Source of the DNA: Proteromonas lacertae | Taxonomy: Eukaryota > Sar > Bigyra > Opalinata > Proteromonadidae | Length of the DNA: 64,000 nucleotides | Direction: 5' to 3' | Assembly: GCA_002245135.1 (NCBI GenBank) | Contig: NGBS01000025.1 | Location: forward strand, 1 to 64,000 | Shown: piece by piece, positions 9,143-23,120 of the stretch | How positions within the stretch are numbered: position 1 is the stretch's first letter | How the letters are laid out: every line of letters begins with the position of its first letter | Program-made: the position numbers and the translations under genes | The notes under the pieces: generated by a model | Told to the model about the DNA's origin: nothing | The model's database searches: none | The model's input: the letters and a program-made list of their open reading frames with translations, nothing else

Positions 9143-12100
9143 TTAAATCAAACTCATTATTATTATAACTGTCAATATCATGAATATATCACCAATTGTA
9201 TTAGATTTATCTTCCTTATGATCTTTCTCAGAATTTTCATTTCGATCTTTTTGACTTTGAGGAGAAGTAGAAGGAAGTGATTCTATCACTTTTTCATATT
9301 CATTTTCAATTTCAATGATTTTTCGAACTTCATATGTAAACTCAGAATCAATAATCTTGTCATCATTATTGACTTTATAGGCATTGATTCCTCCTTCATA
9401 TCTTAAAGCAACAGTTAATGATTGTTCGATTGAATTTCCACTTCCACAACTTCCACTACTTATTGAAGATCCACTTGTTAATGTTGTTCTTATTCCATTC
9501 TTACTTCGACTTAATCTATATTCTTTATAACAAATACCACTTTCAATATAAACTATTTTATCCTTTCCATAATATATTGTTATATTCAACTTAGATCTAT
9601 CAATTATACTATCTTCTTCATCTAATTCAATCACACTAATCATTTGATTATTTCGAACTGTTCCTATATCTTCTACATGCAAGAATTTATCTACATCAGC
9701 TATTCCATTCATCATTATATTTGCACCATCAGCACTATTCACTAATCGACCAATTTCCACTTTATTACCAACATATCGACTTGACATTTGATTTATTAAT
9801 TCAGTCATTTTATCTTCACAGTTTTGTTTCAACCATTTGAATGACATAAATTCAGGTAAATTGTTCAATTTACAGATATTTTCTATATAATTTCGATTAG
9901 CATTGTTATTCATATATCCACTGTAATCTTCATCTACACCAGCTGTATTGTAGATTGTATATCGAGATTCTTTATTCACACTTTCAACAAATTTTACTAT
10001 CTTCACTGTTAATGGTTTTCTTAATAAAGTATACTCATATACTAATGCTTCTTTTGTTGCAGATAAAGATTCTAAATCTACTTCAGTCATCCATTTACCT
10101 ATTGCTCCTTGACTATCTGGAATGGGTAAATAATCACCAGGTGTAAATCCAGCTTCTTCTAATAATGCTTTATTTGGTTTTATTGTATATACTTTATCAG
10201 TATTTACAAATATATAATCATCATAAATGGTTCTTTGGATAGTTGGTGTTGTATTATCATCTCCTTCTTTTGAAGATGTTGTAGTTGTAGTTGATTCTGG
10301 TATTGTTTTTGTATCATCTTCTTTGGTTATTTCTTTTCTACCTACTGGTAATGCAATATAACCACTTTCTTTTTGTCCTACTAACATTGATACTTTGGAA
10401 CATGTGTCAAATACTTCATTCTTTATTGATTTACAATTTGAATAAATCCATTCGAAATTTAATTCTTTTTCTTCACTTGAACAACCATATTTATTGAATA
10501 AGGATTTCACATAATCATTTACTACAATTTTACTTTCGACATAATTCTCTGTTCCACTTTCATAGATTGAATATTTTCCATCTATTGAGCTTTTCTTTGA
10601 AGTTGTACAGAATAATGTTGATTCTAATTTCACACTTCCATCTAAATTATAAACTACTCTCTTCTTTCCTACCATATAGTCAGTTAAATAACTTGTTAAA
10701 TCATATCTTTCACCTGTTTCTCTATCTTTCAAATTCTTTTCTTCTAATTTACAACCATTTCCTTCAGGTATTACACTTGATTCGATTAACATTGATTTTG
10801 TCACATTTAATACACTATCAACTATCATTGGATGAGTTTCACAACCTTCAATAATAGTATTATTTTCTTTACAATTTATATAAACAGTTCCATTATGAGG
10901 TTTAGCTAAGGATTTAGAATAATAGATTCCATTCATTTCACCTACAAATCTTGCTACAAATGGATCAACCATCTTTTCAATTGATTCTCTACAGTTAACT
11001 TGTAACCATCGGAATGAAGCAAATTCGGGTAATAATGGACAATTCTTATAGTTTTCTTTAAAGTAAATTCGATTTGCTTCTCCTTCATATCCACTATAAT
11101 CATAAATCATATTTATTAAATCATTTGCAGTTGGATTTTGAGTATCTTTCATCTTATACCATGCAAATTTACTACAACTTCCATCATAATTTTCATATCC
11201 ACATTTAACATCTTTATTTATTCTTTCAGATGGAATTAAGATCTTTACTGTTGTTGCTTGTCTTTTATTCAAGTATATATATTGAGTATAATCCTTTGTT
11301 ATATGTAATGTGATAATACTTCCTACATTCTGATTATCATTCCAACTACTACTACCTCCTTCATTTTCATCTAATGGAATTGGAGCATAATCACTTTCTT
11401 CATAATATTGAAGATCTTCTTTCATTTTGCTTTTATCTACCAATTTATAATCAATATCTGTTTCAATTAATTCATTTTCACCATATTTATGAGCTACAAC
11501 TGCATCATATGATCGAATTGATAATTTCTTTGGAATATTATTCAATATATTGTCATCTATATTTATCATTAATGAAGAGTGAGATTGGCAGTTTTCTTTT
11601 ATCCATTTATATGGTAATACAGTTTCATAGATTGGAGGAATTTCGGCACATTCTTTCAACATTTCCTTCAAATTTTTAGTTATAAAGACTCCTGAATCTA
11701 CATCATTCAATTTACCAATTCTATACTGAGTATAATCAATTAGATTATTTGTTTCTACATCATATTTTACTCTACTTCTTATTCCATCTTTCGTTTCAAC
11801 TACAAACAAACTTAAATCACCCAAATAACCATCTCTTTCACCAACTTTTACACTGATCACTTTATCTTCTCTTATAGAATGACTTTTCATATTCATTTTT
11901 ATATCAATATCTTTAATCAAACCCACTGTCATTATATAATCAGTATTTATGATTGGATTACCTTGTTCATCAAATGAAGATACTATATGATATGTTTCAT
12001 TCATTATATTCTTCGTTATATTAATTGATGTTTCAGGATGTAAAACTTTCATATCTTCTATTGATTCTTTTTTCACATCTTCAGAACAGTGAGTGTTTAT

Positions 12101-13843
12101 CCATTTAAACGAAATAAATTCACTTTCACATCGACATTCTGGTTTTGAGTCTTTCTTAAAGTAATTCACATTTGCATCACTACTACAATCATATCCACTG
12201 TAATCATCATCAATTGAATCTTCTAATATATAACAACTATGTTGTTTTTCATCATTTCGATTTAAAACTCTTCGAATTAATTTTGCTTCAAGTTTGGTTT
12301 TATTATTCTTTATTATATATTCATTAGCTGTATTAGATAAATACATTATTTCAGTCAAGTCTTTATTATCTTTCATTGGATATGGTTTTACACTAATTAC
12401 ACCATCTGTTGGTAAAATTGAGCTATAATCTTGATCTGCAAAACATGGCAATATTGATCCTTCTTTAACTGTATAATATACATCAGTATTGATTAATCCA
12501 ACTTGATAATATTTACCATCATAGCTACTAGATAAACTTAAATTCTTATCTTCGAATTGATGTGCTTGTAATGATGTAAATCTTCTAAAGGCAAAACTTG
12601 CTTCATATATATTATTATCACTTGTTTTTGTTAAATAACCTGGAATTTTAATATCATTATCATTTAATCTTAAGCTATAATGTGGACAATTTTTGCTAAA
12701 CCAAATGAATGAGATATATTCATCATTATTTTTACTAATATCACATTCACTACCACTTACATTATTCTTTAAGTATTCATCATTCAATATACCAGAATGC
12801 ATTAAACTAAAACCTGCAGTTGTATCAATAGTATAATTTGTATAATCATCTTTCGTATCACTATTTCCAACAGTTGTTGAACTTCCTTTATATATGTATC
12901 TATAAGTCAATTCACCTTCTTTTACAATATGAGCTGATGAACAGTTAGATAGTATAAAGTCATCTGTTACTATTGAAAAACTGGTTGTTGGATGAGTTTT
13001 TACATTTAATATTGGATATTGATCTTCAATTTTTCCTACTTTTACCAATTTTCTTTCTAAATAATACTCTACTTCTTCTTTAGTAGGAGCTTTACTTAAA
13101 ATATAAAAGTTATTAACATCACCACTTATTGAAGAAACTAATAATCCTGCTTCCATTAATTTCGCTGTTTCTGTGGCATTTATAGCTAGTAATACACTAT
13201 CATAACTGACATTACAGTGAGCATATAACCAGTTTAATGAGGCAAATTCAGGTAAATCAGAACAATTGTAATAATTCTTCATATAATTATTATTCAAATC
13301 ATTTCCTTCTAATCCTGTATAATCTGGATCATATTTGCCACCAACACTTTTACTTCTCCAATACTTTGAATCTACAGGTTTATGTGTAATACTACTATAG
13401 GAATTTGTTCCTTCAGACTCAGAAGTCTTTGTAATCCAATACACAATGGTCAATTCTAAACCTTGAGCTTTACTTACAGGTTTTGTAATTTCTTTGTGAG
13501 TATATTTCACTTTCAATGAATTACAACTAAGCCACACCTCTTCAGTTCTACCAGTTAATGTACAGTTCACTTCAGAAGCATCAATAAGACTACAGTTCTC
13601 ACCAGATTTCAGCAAATTCCAAATACCGTATACTACGGACTCTTCATTAACACTACCATATTTTGTTGAAGTTTCTACAGCTAAATTTCTTTCTTTGCTG
13701 GTTCTTTCAACATTATTCTTAATAACACCTTCCTTGAGTTTTTCATCTGCAGCTACATGACCATTACAAAGTGCAATGACTATAGAATATTACAAATTAT
13801 TTATTATACCCAACAGCAATGCAATAAATTCAAAACCTCTCAT
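9143..13843 (-). CDS. large repeat-containing surface protein, probably GPI-anchored
   Basis: Joining 13843-13810 and 13779-9143 across a 30-nt intron gives 1556 residues. The splice creates a classic signal peptide (MRGFEFIALLLVIALCNG). The body carries about seven degenerate repeats of roughly 200 residues. Most have an Asp-Tyr-[ST]-x-Tyr stretch, a Cys, and a closing motif like LPEFASFRWLQVNC, EFISFKWINTHC or ELNFEWIYSNC. Many N-glycosylation sequons are present. The very end is a Ser/Asn/Lys-rich hinge followed by a hydrophobic tail (IGDIFMILTVIIIMSLI) with nothing after it, which fits a GPI-attachment signal better than a membrane span. I recognise no named domain. A surface-coat or adhesion role is inference. 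Confidence 0.75.
13780..13809 (-). other. 30-nt intron joining the two halves of a signal peptide
   Basis: On the minus strand the intron reads GTATAATAAA...ATTCTATAG. Without splicing the signal-peptide exon runs into a stop at 13790. With splicing, the frame and a hydrophobic signal sequence are restored. Confidence 0.8.
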
Positions 13844-13994
13844 GGCAGTTAATAAAATGCTAATTTGACCCGAAAACCGACAGTTAGAATATCCTTGTTT
13901 TTTAGCAATAGAACCATTTAAAATGAAAAACACACTGTAAACATAACTAAATTCAATAAAACAAATAGAATAAAAACAAAAAATTAATGTAAAC

Positions 13995-16900
13995 TTAAAC
14001 AATTAAACTCCAAACCATCAAAGCTCTATCATTACCTCCAGTCGAAATAACATATCTATCATCACAACTAAATCTAACCATCGGAACATGGCTAGAATGA
14101 CCAATTCCTTCAAAATACTGATGATCTTTTGTAAGTACTGGATATCTATACAGTCTGACTTTACCAAAATCATCGCCACTAACTAGCAATTCACCACTGT
14201 GACTTCTATCACAGTAATTAATATCTGTACCATCTGAAGTATTAGCCCAAATACCTTGCACAGGCCAGCCTAATACACACGATTGAGTATACCATTTCAC
14301 ATCTTTCAATGAACTTGGTGTATTGATATGTTTTCCTTTCATATCGTAGAATAACAACTCATAATCACCATAAGTAACTTGTAAATATTTACTATCCACT
14401 GAAAAATCAAAATGTGATATATAACTATGACCAGCTTTACAAGTAGCAACACATTTTTGATATGAGTCAGACTGATTGTATATATACACCCTAGTATCAT
14501 GTGTACCAACTGCTAAATATTGTCCATTCGGTGAAAACTTCACATCACTGACATGTGACTTAGATATTTCTAAATTTTGACTAATCACACAGGATTTAAT
14601 ATCACTCTCAATATTTGATTTATTAGTATCGATTTGACTTAATTTCTTAAAATCATAAATAATAAAGCCACCTAAATTCTCATTATCAGTTCCTTTGGTA
14701 CTACCACTCCTCGTTCCACCCATCCTTCCACCTAAACCAACACATAATAATTTACCATCTACAGAATAATCAACAGCTCTAGCCATTCGAGGTAATTTCA
14801 CAATTCCTGTCATTGCTCTCTTGCTAATACTCCACATTCTCAGTGAGTTATCATCACCTACACTGATGATTTTATTACTATCTTTAACAGCTACTGTACA
14901 ACCCCATAATTCATCTTTACAATGTCCAGCTGCTAATCTTTCAATTTTACCTGTTGTCTTATTATCAACATCTATTTCTAATTCTAATATATCACTACCC
15001 ATTGTACCAATTAGTAATTTAGATTCATCATCACTGAAACATAGTGAAGCCAAACCATAATTCAAACAGGTAATATGATTCTCACATATATCAGATAATG
15101 TAATGGAATAAATATCTTTCATATTTCCATCCCAAATAATTATTTTACCTGATTTATCACCTGTTATTACACCATTACTGTATTTATAGATTGCATGAGC
15201 ACCAGCTTTATGATTTTTAATCACTTTATTACATGAATTGCCACTGAATAAATAAAGTGGACCTTTAGAAGTACCACATACCATTGTTGTCTCATTCAAA
15301 GAAGCTGCACAAACTAAAGTTGTAATTGGAGCACTTTTGAACAAAGCTCTTTTCTTTGTAACGGATGAAGCATTCCAGAAATTTCCATGTTTTACACCAC
15401 CACTCATAAATGTTCCATCATTAATCCATTCTACAAATAGCGTATTATTACCATCACCTTTATCACTACCTATTAATTTCACTTTTGTCCAATTATCATT
15501 GGATTTACCATATAATGCAACAGAATGATTACCATCTTGACCAACGGTTGCTAATTTCTTACCATCTGGACTGAAGGATAGTGCTAAAATACCTTTCTTA
15601 TGATATCCTTTGATTGTTGTACATAATTCACCAGTTGAACTATCCCATATATTAATAAAAGGCTTAGGACCAAGCTCACCAGTAGCAACATAGGATAATG
15701 TTGGATCAATACATAGACAAGTAATATCATCTTGATGATCTAAATTGAAGATTTGTGGTGCTTTTGGTGGTTGAATTATACCAACTGCAGCTACATGATA
15801 GACTATATTGCCAGTATTAGTATATCTTAAATTATTACGACTATTCTGAGCTGCATATCCAAATGCAGTGTTTAACTCCAATCTTTCACGAGGTAATGCT
15901 GGATTAACTGGTGGTGGTTTACTGGGTGCAAAAATTGCACCTAACCATGGTTTAACTGCCATGAATTCATCTCCACTGGATGGTATTTGGAATGTTTCTT
16001 TACTACTTACTTCTTTTGTTCTTTCTACGAGTAAACCATTATCATCATCTTCATCTCCACCATCATCATCTAAACTCATTAACAATTGTTCACCTGTCAT
16101 TTGTTCAGTACCATTTCGTTCAAACGACCAAACGATTGTACATCGATCATTACCACCTGTTGTTACTAAATATCCATAATTCTCTCTTGATCGAGGATTA
16201 TTACTATCTCTAATTTGAAATGGATCAAATTTTACATTTTGTACAAAACTACTATGTCCTGTACCTTGTACAAAATTAGATTTCTTCGTTACACATGGAT
16301 AATTAAACAATTTAACCAATCCAAAATCATCAGATGTAGCTAACAAACCTGTTTGATTATCTCTATCTAAGCTATTCACATCAGTTCCATCACTACATTC
16401 TGGCCATATTCCTTGAACCGACCAACCTAATACACAAGTTTGGCTTGACCATTCTGTATTTTTCATTGAAGAACTAGCCGTTATCTGTTTACCACTTGAA
16501 ACATCCCAAAATAATAATTCATAAGCACCACAAGTTGATTGTAAATATTTACCATTTGTTGAGAAATCAAAATGAGTAATATAACTAGAATGTCCACTTA
16601 ATTTCTTAAACAATGTTGGATTATCTCTACTAAAATTATATATATAAATGAAATCATCATGCGAGCCAACAGCAAACTTATCTCCTTTTGGTGTAAATTT
16701 AATATCACTAATCCATGCCTTAGCATCTTGTCTTTTATTCTTATTCCATAACCATTTCTTCTTCTCTTTATTATAAGTAATTACAACTATCCCACCTTCT
16801 CCTCTTACACTTCCTTTACCTACTCTTCCACCTAAACCAGCTACTAATGCATCTCCATTTGGATGATAACAGATTGCTCTGGACATACAATCTAATTGAA

Positions 16901-19900
16901 CTAAATCTTTTTGTCTAAATATATCCAAGTTCCAGAATCTTAGTGTTTGATCATCACCTGCTGTACAGCATTCATCCCATTTCATTGGATTCATTGCTAA
17001 TCCCCATAATTCATCAGCACAATGACCAACAACTAGTGGACCTTCTACTTCATAATTCTTTGATTTTATACCTGTTAATTCTAATACTTCACTACCTTTT
17101 GTACCAATCAATATTTTATTTTCATCTGAATTGTAACAGATACTTCTAATATCACTACTTTGTAAAACAATATTCTTCTTTTTACATAATTCATCTAAGA
17201 TAATAACTTCTTTTTTATTGTTATTTGTATCATATCTTATAATTCTTCCACCAGGATTACTCTTATTTCCAGCAACACCACATAATAAATCATTTTTACC
17301 ACTATATAAACAGTAAACAGCACCCATTTTCAATGAAACAATCTTTGTCAAATTCCTACCAGTGAATATATATAAACTACCATCATTACATCCAACAACA
17401 TGATTGCCACTGTTACTGCAATATTCAATAGATATAAATGTCTGTTGTTTACCTTTACTACCTAATATACCTCTTCTGGATGATATATTTTGACCTTGAA
17501 ATTCCCAAAACTTTATATGTTTAACACCACATTGAGCTACTACATTATTATCATCCCAACATATATCTAACACTTTATTAACATCACCTTTACTTTGAGA
17601 TTTTATCTTTGCTTTTTGCCAATCATAGATAGCAATTGAATGATTATCATCTTGACCAATAGAAGCTAATAAATCACCTTTCTTATTGAATGCAATTAAT
17701 ATAACAGCTCTCTTATGATAATTGGTTAATTCTTTAATCATTTCACCATTTTCAGCATCCCATATCACTATCTTTGGTTTAGCACCTAATTGACCTGTTG
17801 CTACAACTTTTAATTCAGGATGAATAGCTAATGAAACTATATCATCATTATGATTTTGATTGTAATATTGTTTATTCTCTTTTACATGGAAACTTATTCC
17901 TAATGCAGCAGTATGATATATTAAACTCTCATCATAAGAATATCTCAAGTTATTTCTCACATCTTGAGCTTGATAACCAAATGCCCATCTAATATCAATA
18001 GATACATCAGGTGCTGATGGATTAACTGGTGCATGGTTATCTGGTTCATGAATTGCACCTAACCACGGTTTAACTGCCAAGAATTCATCTCCACCATCTA
18101 ATCTATCTTCAAATGGATGAGATAATTCAGTCATATGATCTAAACCATCATCTTCATTATCTTCCACTATATTATTAAATGCATTAGGATCTCGATCATC
18201 ACTCTCATATCTCCATTGAAATACACTTCTATCATTACCACCTGTTGACCATACATACTGTTTAGATTTGAAATATGGTGTAAATCTTACATTAGTGACA
18301 TGACTGGAATGACCAATAAAACTAGAAAATGGACTATTTTTATTTACACATGGATATCTAAATAGTTTAACTAATCCAAAATCATCAGCTGTTACTAATA
18401 CATCTCCTTTGGGTGATAAATCTAAGCTATTCACATCAGTTCCATCACTACATTTTGGCCAAATACCTTGAACTCCCCAACCTAATACACAAGTTTGGCT
18501 TGACCACTTTGTGTCCTTCATACTAGAGCTGGCAGTTATTTGTTTACCATTGTTGGTACTCCAAAATAATAATTCATAAGCACCACAATTTGATTGTAAA
18601 TAACGACTATCTTTAGAGAAATCAATATGAGTGATATAACTAGAATGACCTTTACATCTTGTATTATATTGTAAACCAGGCCATTTATAGAGATAAATAT
18701 AATTATCATGAGAACCAACAGCTATTATTGAACCACAGGGTGAAAATTTAACATCACTAATCCACTGTTTAGAATCATGTCGAGTCTTTGTAATTTTCAA
18801 TGATTTTTCATTAATTGCAATTACCATTCCTTCATATTTATCATTTGTTTTTTTACCTACTCTTCCACCTAATCCACAGATAATATTCTTACCATCTATT
18901 GAATAAGCGCATGCTCTAGACATGGAGGGTAATACTGCTCCTCTAATCTGACTGTAAGTTAAACAATCGAATATTCTAACAGTATGATCATCACCAACTG
19001 TACAACATTCATTTGGTTTGGTTGGATTGATTGCCAAACCCCACAATTCATCATTGTAATGACCTGAGACTATTTTATTTATATATTCAGATGGAATTTT
19101 ATCTCTTTCAGCATTATTATTTATTCTATTGTATTGTATAACATATATTTCACTAAAGATTGTACCAACCAATAATCTATCACCACTTATACACAAGCTT
19201 TTAACTTGAACTTTAGAAGGTGGTACAACAATATTATCTTTCTCAATTAGACAAGTACAGAATTGAGATGTATTTAAATCAATTTGTTTCTTCATTTTCA
19301 TATTCATATCCCAAATAATAATCAAACCATCTTTACCACCAGATAATATCTCAGAGTTATTATTACAATATAATGTATGAACTGTTCCAGTATGTTTTTT
19401 ATATGATTTCTGCGCTGATCGACCCATCCATTGGTATATTTCACCTTTCGCTGTTCCTGTTAAAAATGAATCACTGGATAGTGGTAAAATACACGAAATT
19501 GTTTGTAACTGACATTTACCAAATAAACCATTTTGATTTTTCAATACTTTACCATTTAATGTCCAATATTTTAAGTGTTTTACACCACAAGTGACGAGAG
19601 TTGTATCGCTTAAGAATTTACATTCTAAAGTCTTTTCTTTTGAACCAGTTGCTGTAGAAAACTTCGTAAATGTATTCTTTTGGAAATTCAACTTGTGGAT
19701 AGCGATTGAATGATTATCATCTTGTCCAACACTTGCTAAATAATCACCTGATGGACTAAATGCTACAAATAATATAGCTCTTTGATGAAATCCACCAATA
19801 TCCATTAATATTGTACCTGGATCATTAACATTCCATATTATCACCTTTGGATTCTTTCCAATTTGACCTGTTGCTACATATTCACCAGATGGATGGATTG

Positions 19901-21070
19901 CTAAACATAATACATCATCATCATGACCAAAGTTGAATGACTGCTTCTTTTCATTGATATTTAAACATATACCTACTCCAGCACTGTGATAGACTATCTT
20001 ATTAGGATCTTTGGTGAAATATGCATTTTGATGACTATTCTGAGCAGCATAACCATAAATCCACTCTAAATTCAAAGAAGCATCTGGTGGAGAATTGATA
20101 ATTGGAGGTGGTTTACTCGGTGCATGAATTGCACCTTTCCAAGGTTTAACTGCCATGAATTCATCTCCACCAACAAACTGATCATTAAATTCTGGTTTAC
20201 TCTCTGGAATTTCTTCATTTTCTATCTCTTCACTGATTTGAGAGTATTTGGTTGTACAATTCAAAAACTGTTTGAAGTACTTATTTCCAAATAAGAAATA
20301 ATTAGTAAAGTCCTTGTGACTGACACTCTTAATCCAATTAGGTTTTCCATGTAATGTTGGATCAGAAGCAATTTCACCAAGTAAGTGAAAACAACTATCT
20401 AAAATAGTAGCATCTGATGCTATATCACGCTTATTCAATGAATTCATGTCATCTACAGTGTTTTCATCTGATTGTCTATTGAATTAATATAATTATAATA
20501 ATTTATACTGTAAACTAAGCACATGATGGTACACTTTATCAATACCAGACAATAATGATTTCATTGATAATAAGAACTCTTCTCTTGATAATTGACGGCT
20601 TTCTGTAGTGTTTGAATTGACATTGAAGTGGAATGCATCAAATAAATCTTCAATCTTGATGGAATCATCTAAATCTGCAAATAAGATGAAGAAATAAAGT
20701 AATTCATAAGCATCAAATTTGTTGGGATCTTGTTGCTATAACAAAATGTATAAAATCAATAATAAAATACATAGGGTGTTGAAAATGCTGGTAAAAAGTT
20801 CTTTACTCTTTCTCTAATATCTTCTGGATCATAATTCAAGGCTTTATCAAACCACAATACAACATCATCCTCTGTTACGAAGGTAGCATCTTTGTCTTCG
20901 TTGTTCACTAAACTCTGGTAATAGTTTCTGAAGATGTAAGTCAATTGCTGTTGATTAAAACCAGTAAATGTTGTAATGTCTGAAGTGAGGAATGTCTGTC
21001 TACCATTATCACTGTTCGTACCATTTACATCTTTCTCGTTGTAAACTATGCTTTTTAAAATCTCGTCCAT
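13995..21070 (-). CDS. EML-type protein: EF-hand-like N-terminus plus three HELP-WD40 modules
   Basis: Exons 21070-20771, 20735-20509 and 20475-13995 join across 35- and 33-nt introns to give about 2335 residues. The C-terminal 2000 residues repeat three times the EML/EMAP layout: a HELP motif (GDEFMAVKPWKGAIHAP, GDEFLAVKPWLGAIHEP, GDEFMAVKPWLGAIFAP, near 280, 975 and 1675), then tandem beta-propellers with many GxDDxxxxxW repeats. EML proteins bind tubulin and are found on microtubules and axonemes; triple-module forms correspond to EML5/EML6. The first 185 residues are a helical, EF-hand-like region with degenerate loops (for example FADLDDSIKIEDLF). Whether calcium is bound is unclear. The start at 21070 is the first ATG; the frame is open a little further upstream with no ATG. 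Confidence 0.85.
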
Positions 21071-21453
21071 AACCAAAAATTCAAAAAACGCTTTTTCAAA
21101 TTTCAAACTTGTTTGTTTGCAATTCAAACCTAAATCAAACTCACTCTATTTTTAATAATCGTTTTTATGTGAGATAATAGATATATTTCACGAATAATAT
21201 TTCTAAATGTTTCTTATGCTCATTGTCTTTAGTTTTCTGTAATTATATATTAGTGTTAAATAAATAATCAAAAAATTAACTATTTAGAATTTCTAAAACT
21301 ATAAATTCTCATAAAAATGCTTTCTTATAACATATAAAGTAGAAATATATCAATCACTCTTCTTTAAAAGGAAAAAAATCTTACAGTAAAATTCGAGCTT
21401 CAAACTTAAAGTAGTATTTTTCATAATACAATTTAATTTTCATTTTTCGGTTA

Positions 21454-22785
21454 ATGTCTTGCATTGATGTAGTTTTGGGAGCTCAATGGGGAGATGAAGG
21501 TAAAGGTAAGTTAGTTGATGTCTTAGCAACAAAGTATACTTTAGGTTTTAATTTTGTAGAGATTATGTCGCTTGTTGCAGAGTAGCAGGTGGAGCTAATG
21601 CTGGACATACCGTCATTGCAAAGGGAAAGAAATTACCTTTTCATCTTGTTCCTTCAGGAGTATTAAACGAAAAAGCCATGGTAATTATTGGAAACGGTGT
21701 AGTTATTCATTTCCCAAGTTTGATTACTGAGCTTGAATTACTTGACTCTGTTGGTATTGAATATAAAAGCAGATTCAAGATTTCAACCAGAGCTCAAATC
21801 ACTTTCGATTTCCATCAAATCTGTGATGGTTTATCTGAGAAAAAGTTAGGAGAAAAAAAGATTGGAACCACTGGTAAAGGTATTGGACCAACTTATTCAT
21901 CCAAGATAAACCGTTGTGGTGTAAGATGTGGTACATTATTACACTGGGATGTATTTGAAAAGAAAGTTAGAAATCTCTATGCAAAAGTATTATAATTAAT
22001 TAATTAATTATAAATTTAAATAGCTACAAAATGAGTTAGGACCATTCGATCATGATTTAGAAGAAGAATTAGGAAGATTCAAGAAGTATGCAGAAATGTT
22101 CAAACCTATGATTTGTGATACTGTCAGTTTAGTTCATAAGTTAATTAAAGAAGGTAAAGATATAATTATTGAAGGAGCTAATGCTATTATGTTAGATGTT
22201 GATTTTGGCACTTATCCCTATGTTACCTCTTCTAACCCTTCCATTGGTGGTTGTATTACTGGATTAGGAATTCCACCTCAAGCTATTCGTAATATTTATG
22301 GTATTGTTAAAGCTTATACTACCCGTGTTGGTGAAGGACCATTCCCTACTGAGTTATTAAACGAAGAAGGAGATAGATTGAGAAAGATCGGAGCTGAATA
22401 TGGAACTACCACTGGTAGACCAAGAAGATGTGGTTGGTTGGATTTAGTACAAGTTGCTTATGGTGCTCAGATTAACAATTACTCTGCTATTTGTTTAACA
22501 AAATTGGATTGTTTGAGTGATTTTGACGAAATTAAAATTGCTGTAAAGTACAAGCTTAATGGTAAAGAGATTGACTATTTCCCAAGTGAATTAGAAGAAT
22601 TATCAGCTGTTGAACCAGTATTTGAGACATTACCTGGTTGGAAATGTGACATTTCTAAATGTAGAAAGATTTCTGAATTACCAGAAAATGCTAAGAGTTA
22701 TATTAAGAGAATTGAAGCTATTCTTGAAATACCCATAAATTGGGTTGGTGTTGGTGCTGATAGAGATGCTACTGCCACAGTGTAA
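21454..22785 (+). CDS. ADSS: adenylosuccinate synthetase
   Basis: Exons 21454-21533, 21560-21986 and 22024-22785 give 422 residues, the usual size. The enzyme joins IMP and aspartate using GTP, the committed step to AMP. Clear signatures are the N-terminal [11 protein letters not shown] loop, [55 protein letters not shown] and LTKLDCL. The introns (26 and 37 nt) fall at GTATAC...TTGTAG and GTATTA...AAATAG, and removing them restores all motifs. The gene is divergent from the EML gene, with about 380 bp between starts. It is a housekeeping gene that anchors the core block. Confidence 0.95.
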
Positions 22786-23120
22786 ATGTGCTTATGACAA
22801 TTGATTGTTTATGATAAGAAATGACTTAAAATGCTCTATTTTTGAAATTAGAATATAGAGTGGTTTTGTGGGGTTTCTTTTCATAAAAAGAAAAATTGGG
22901 GTTTACAAGTTTTTTATATAGTGAAAAATTCTTTTCAAACATACTAAAGAGCAATTTTTTGTGTGTATTTTTGTTTTTAACTTAATAGATGTATATAAAG
23001 CTTTTTATAATTCTTTTATTACCTTTAAACTACATATGAAAATTCGTATTATATAATTATAGGTTTAATCAACCACATCGTCCTTTTGATGATGATTATC
23101 CTTCAGATTATGTTCCTGGC
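22786..23120. other. intergenic region, possible 5' exon of the TAZ/CW/ARID gene
   Basis: Mostly AT-rich, with T-runs after the synthetase stop. The last part (23063-23120) is open in frame with the next gene and reads like coding sequence (Phe-Asn-Gln-Pro-His-Arg-Pro then an acidic stretch), directly after an intron-like ATTATAG. An upstream exon is therefore likely, but I could not place its start. Confidence 0.4.

Noticed and set aside
13790-14002. Separate 70-residue minus-strand ORF
   Set aside because: Its middle ATG and signal-peptide stretch belong to exon 1 of the large surface protein; a 30-nt intron joins them in frame and restores a normal signal peptide.
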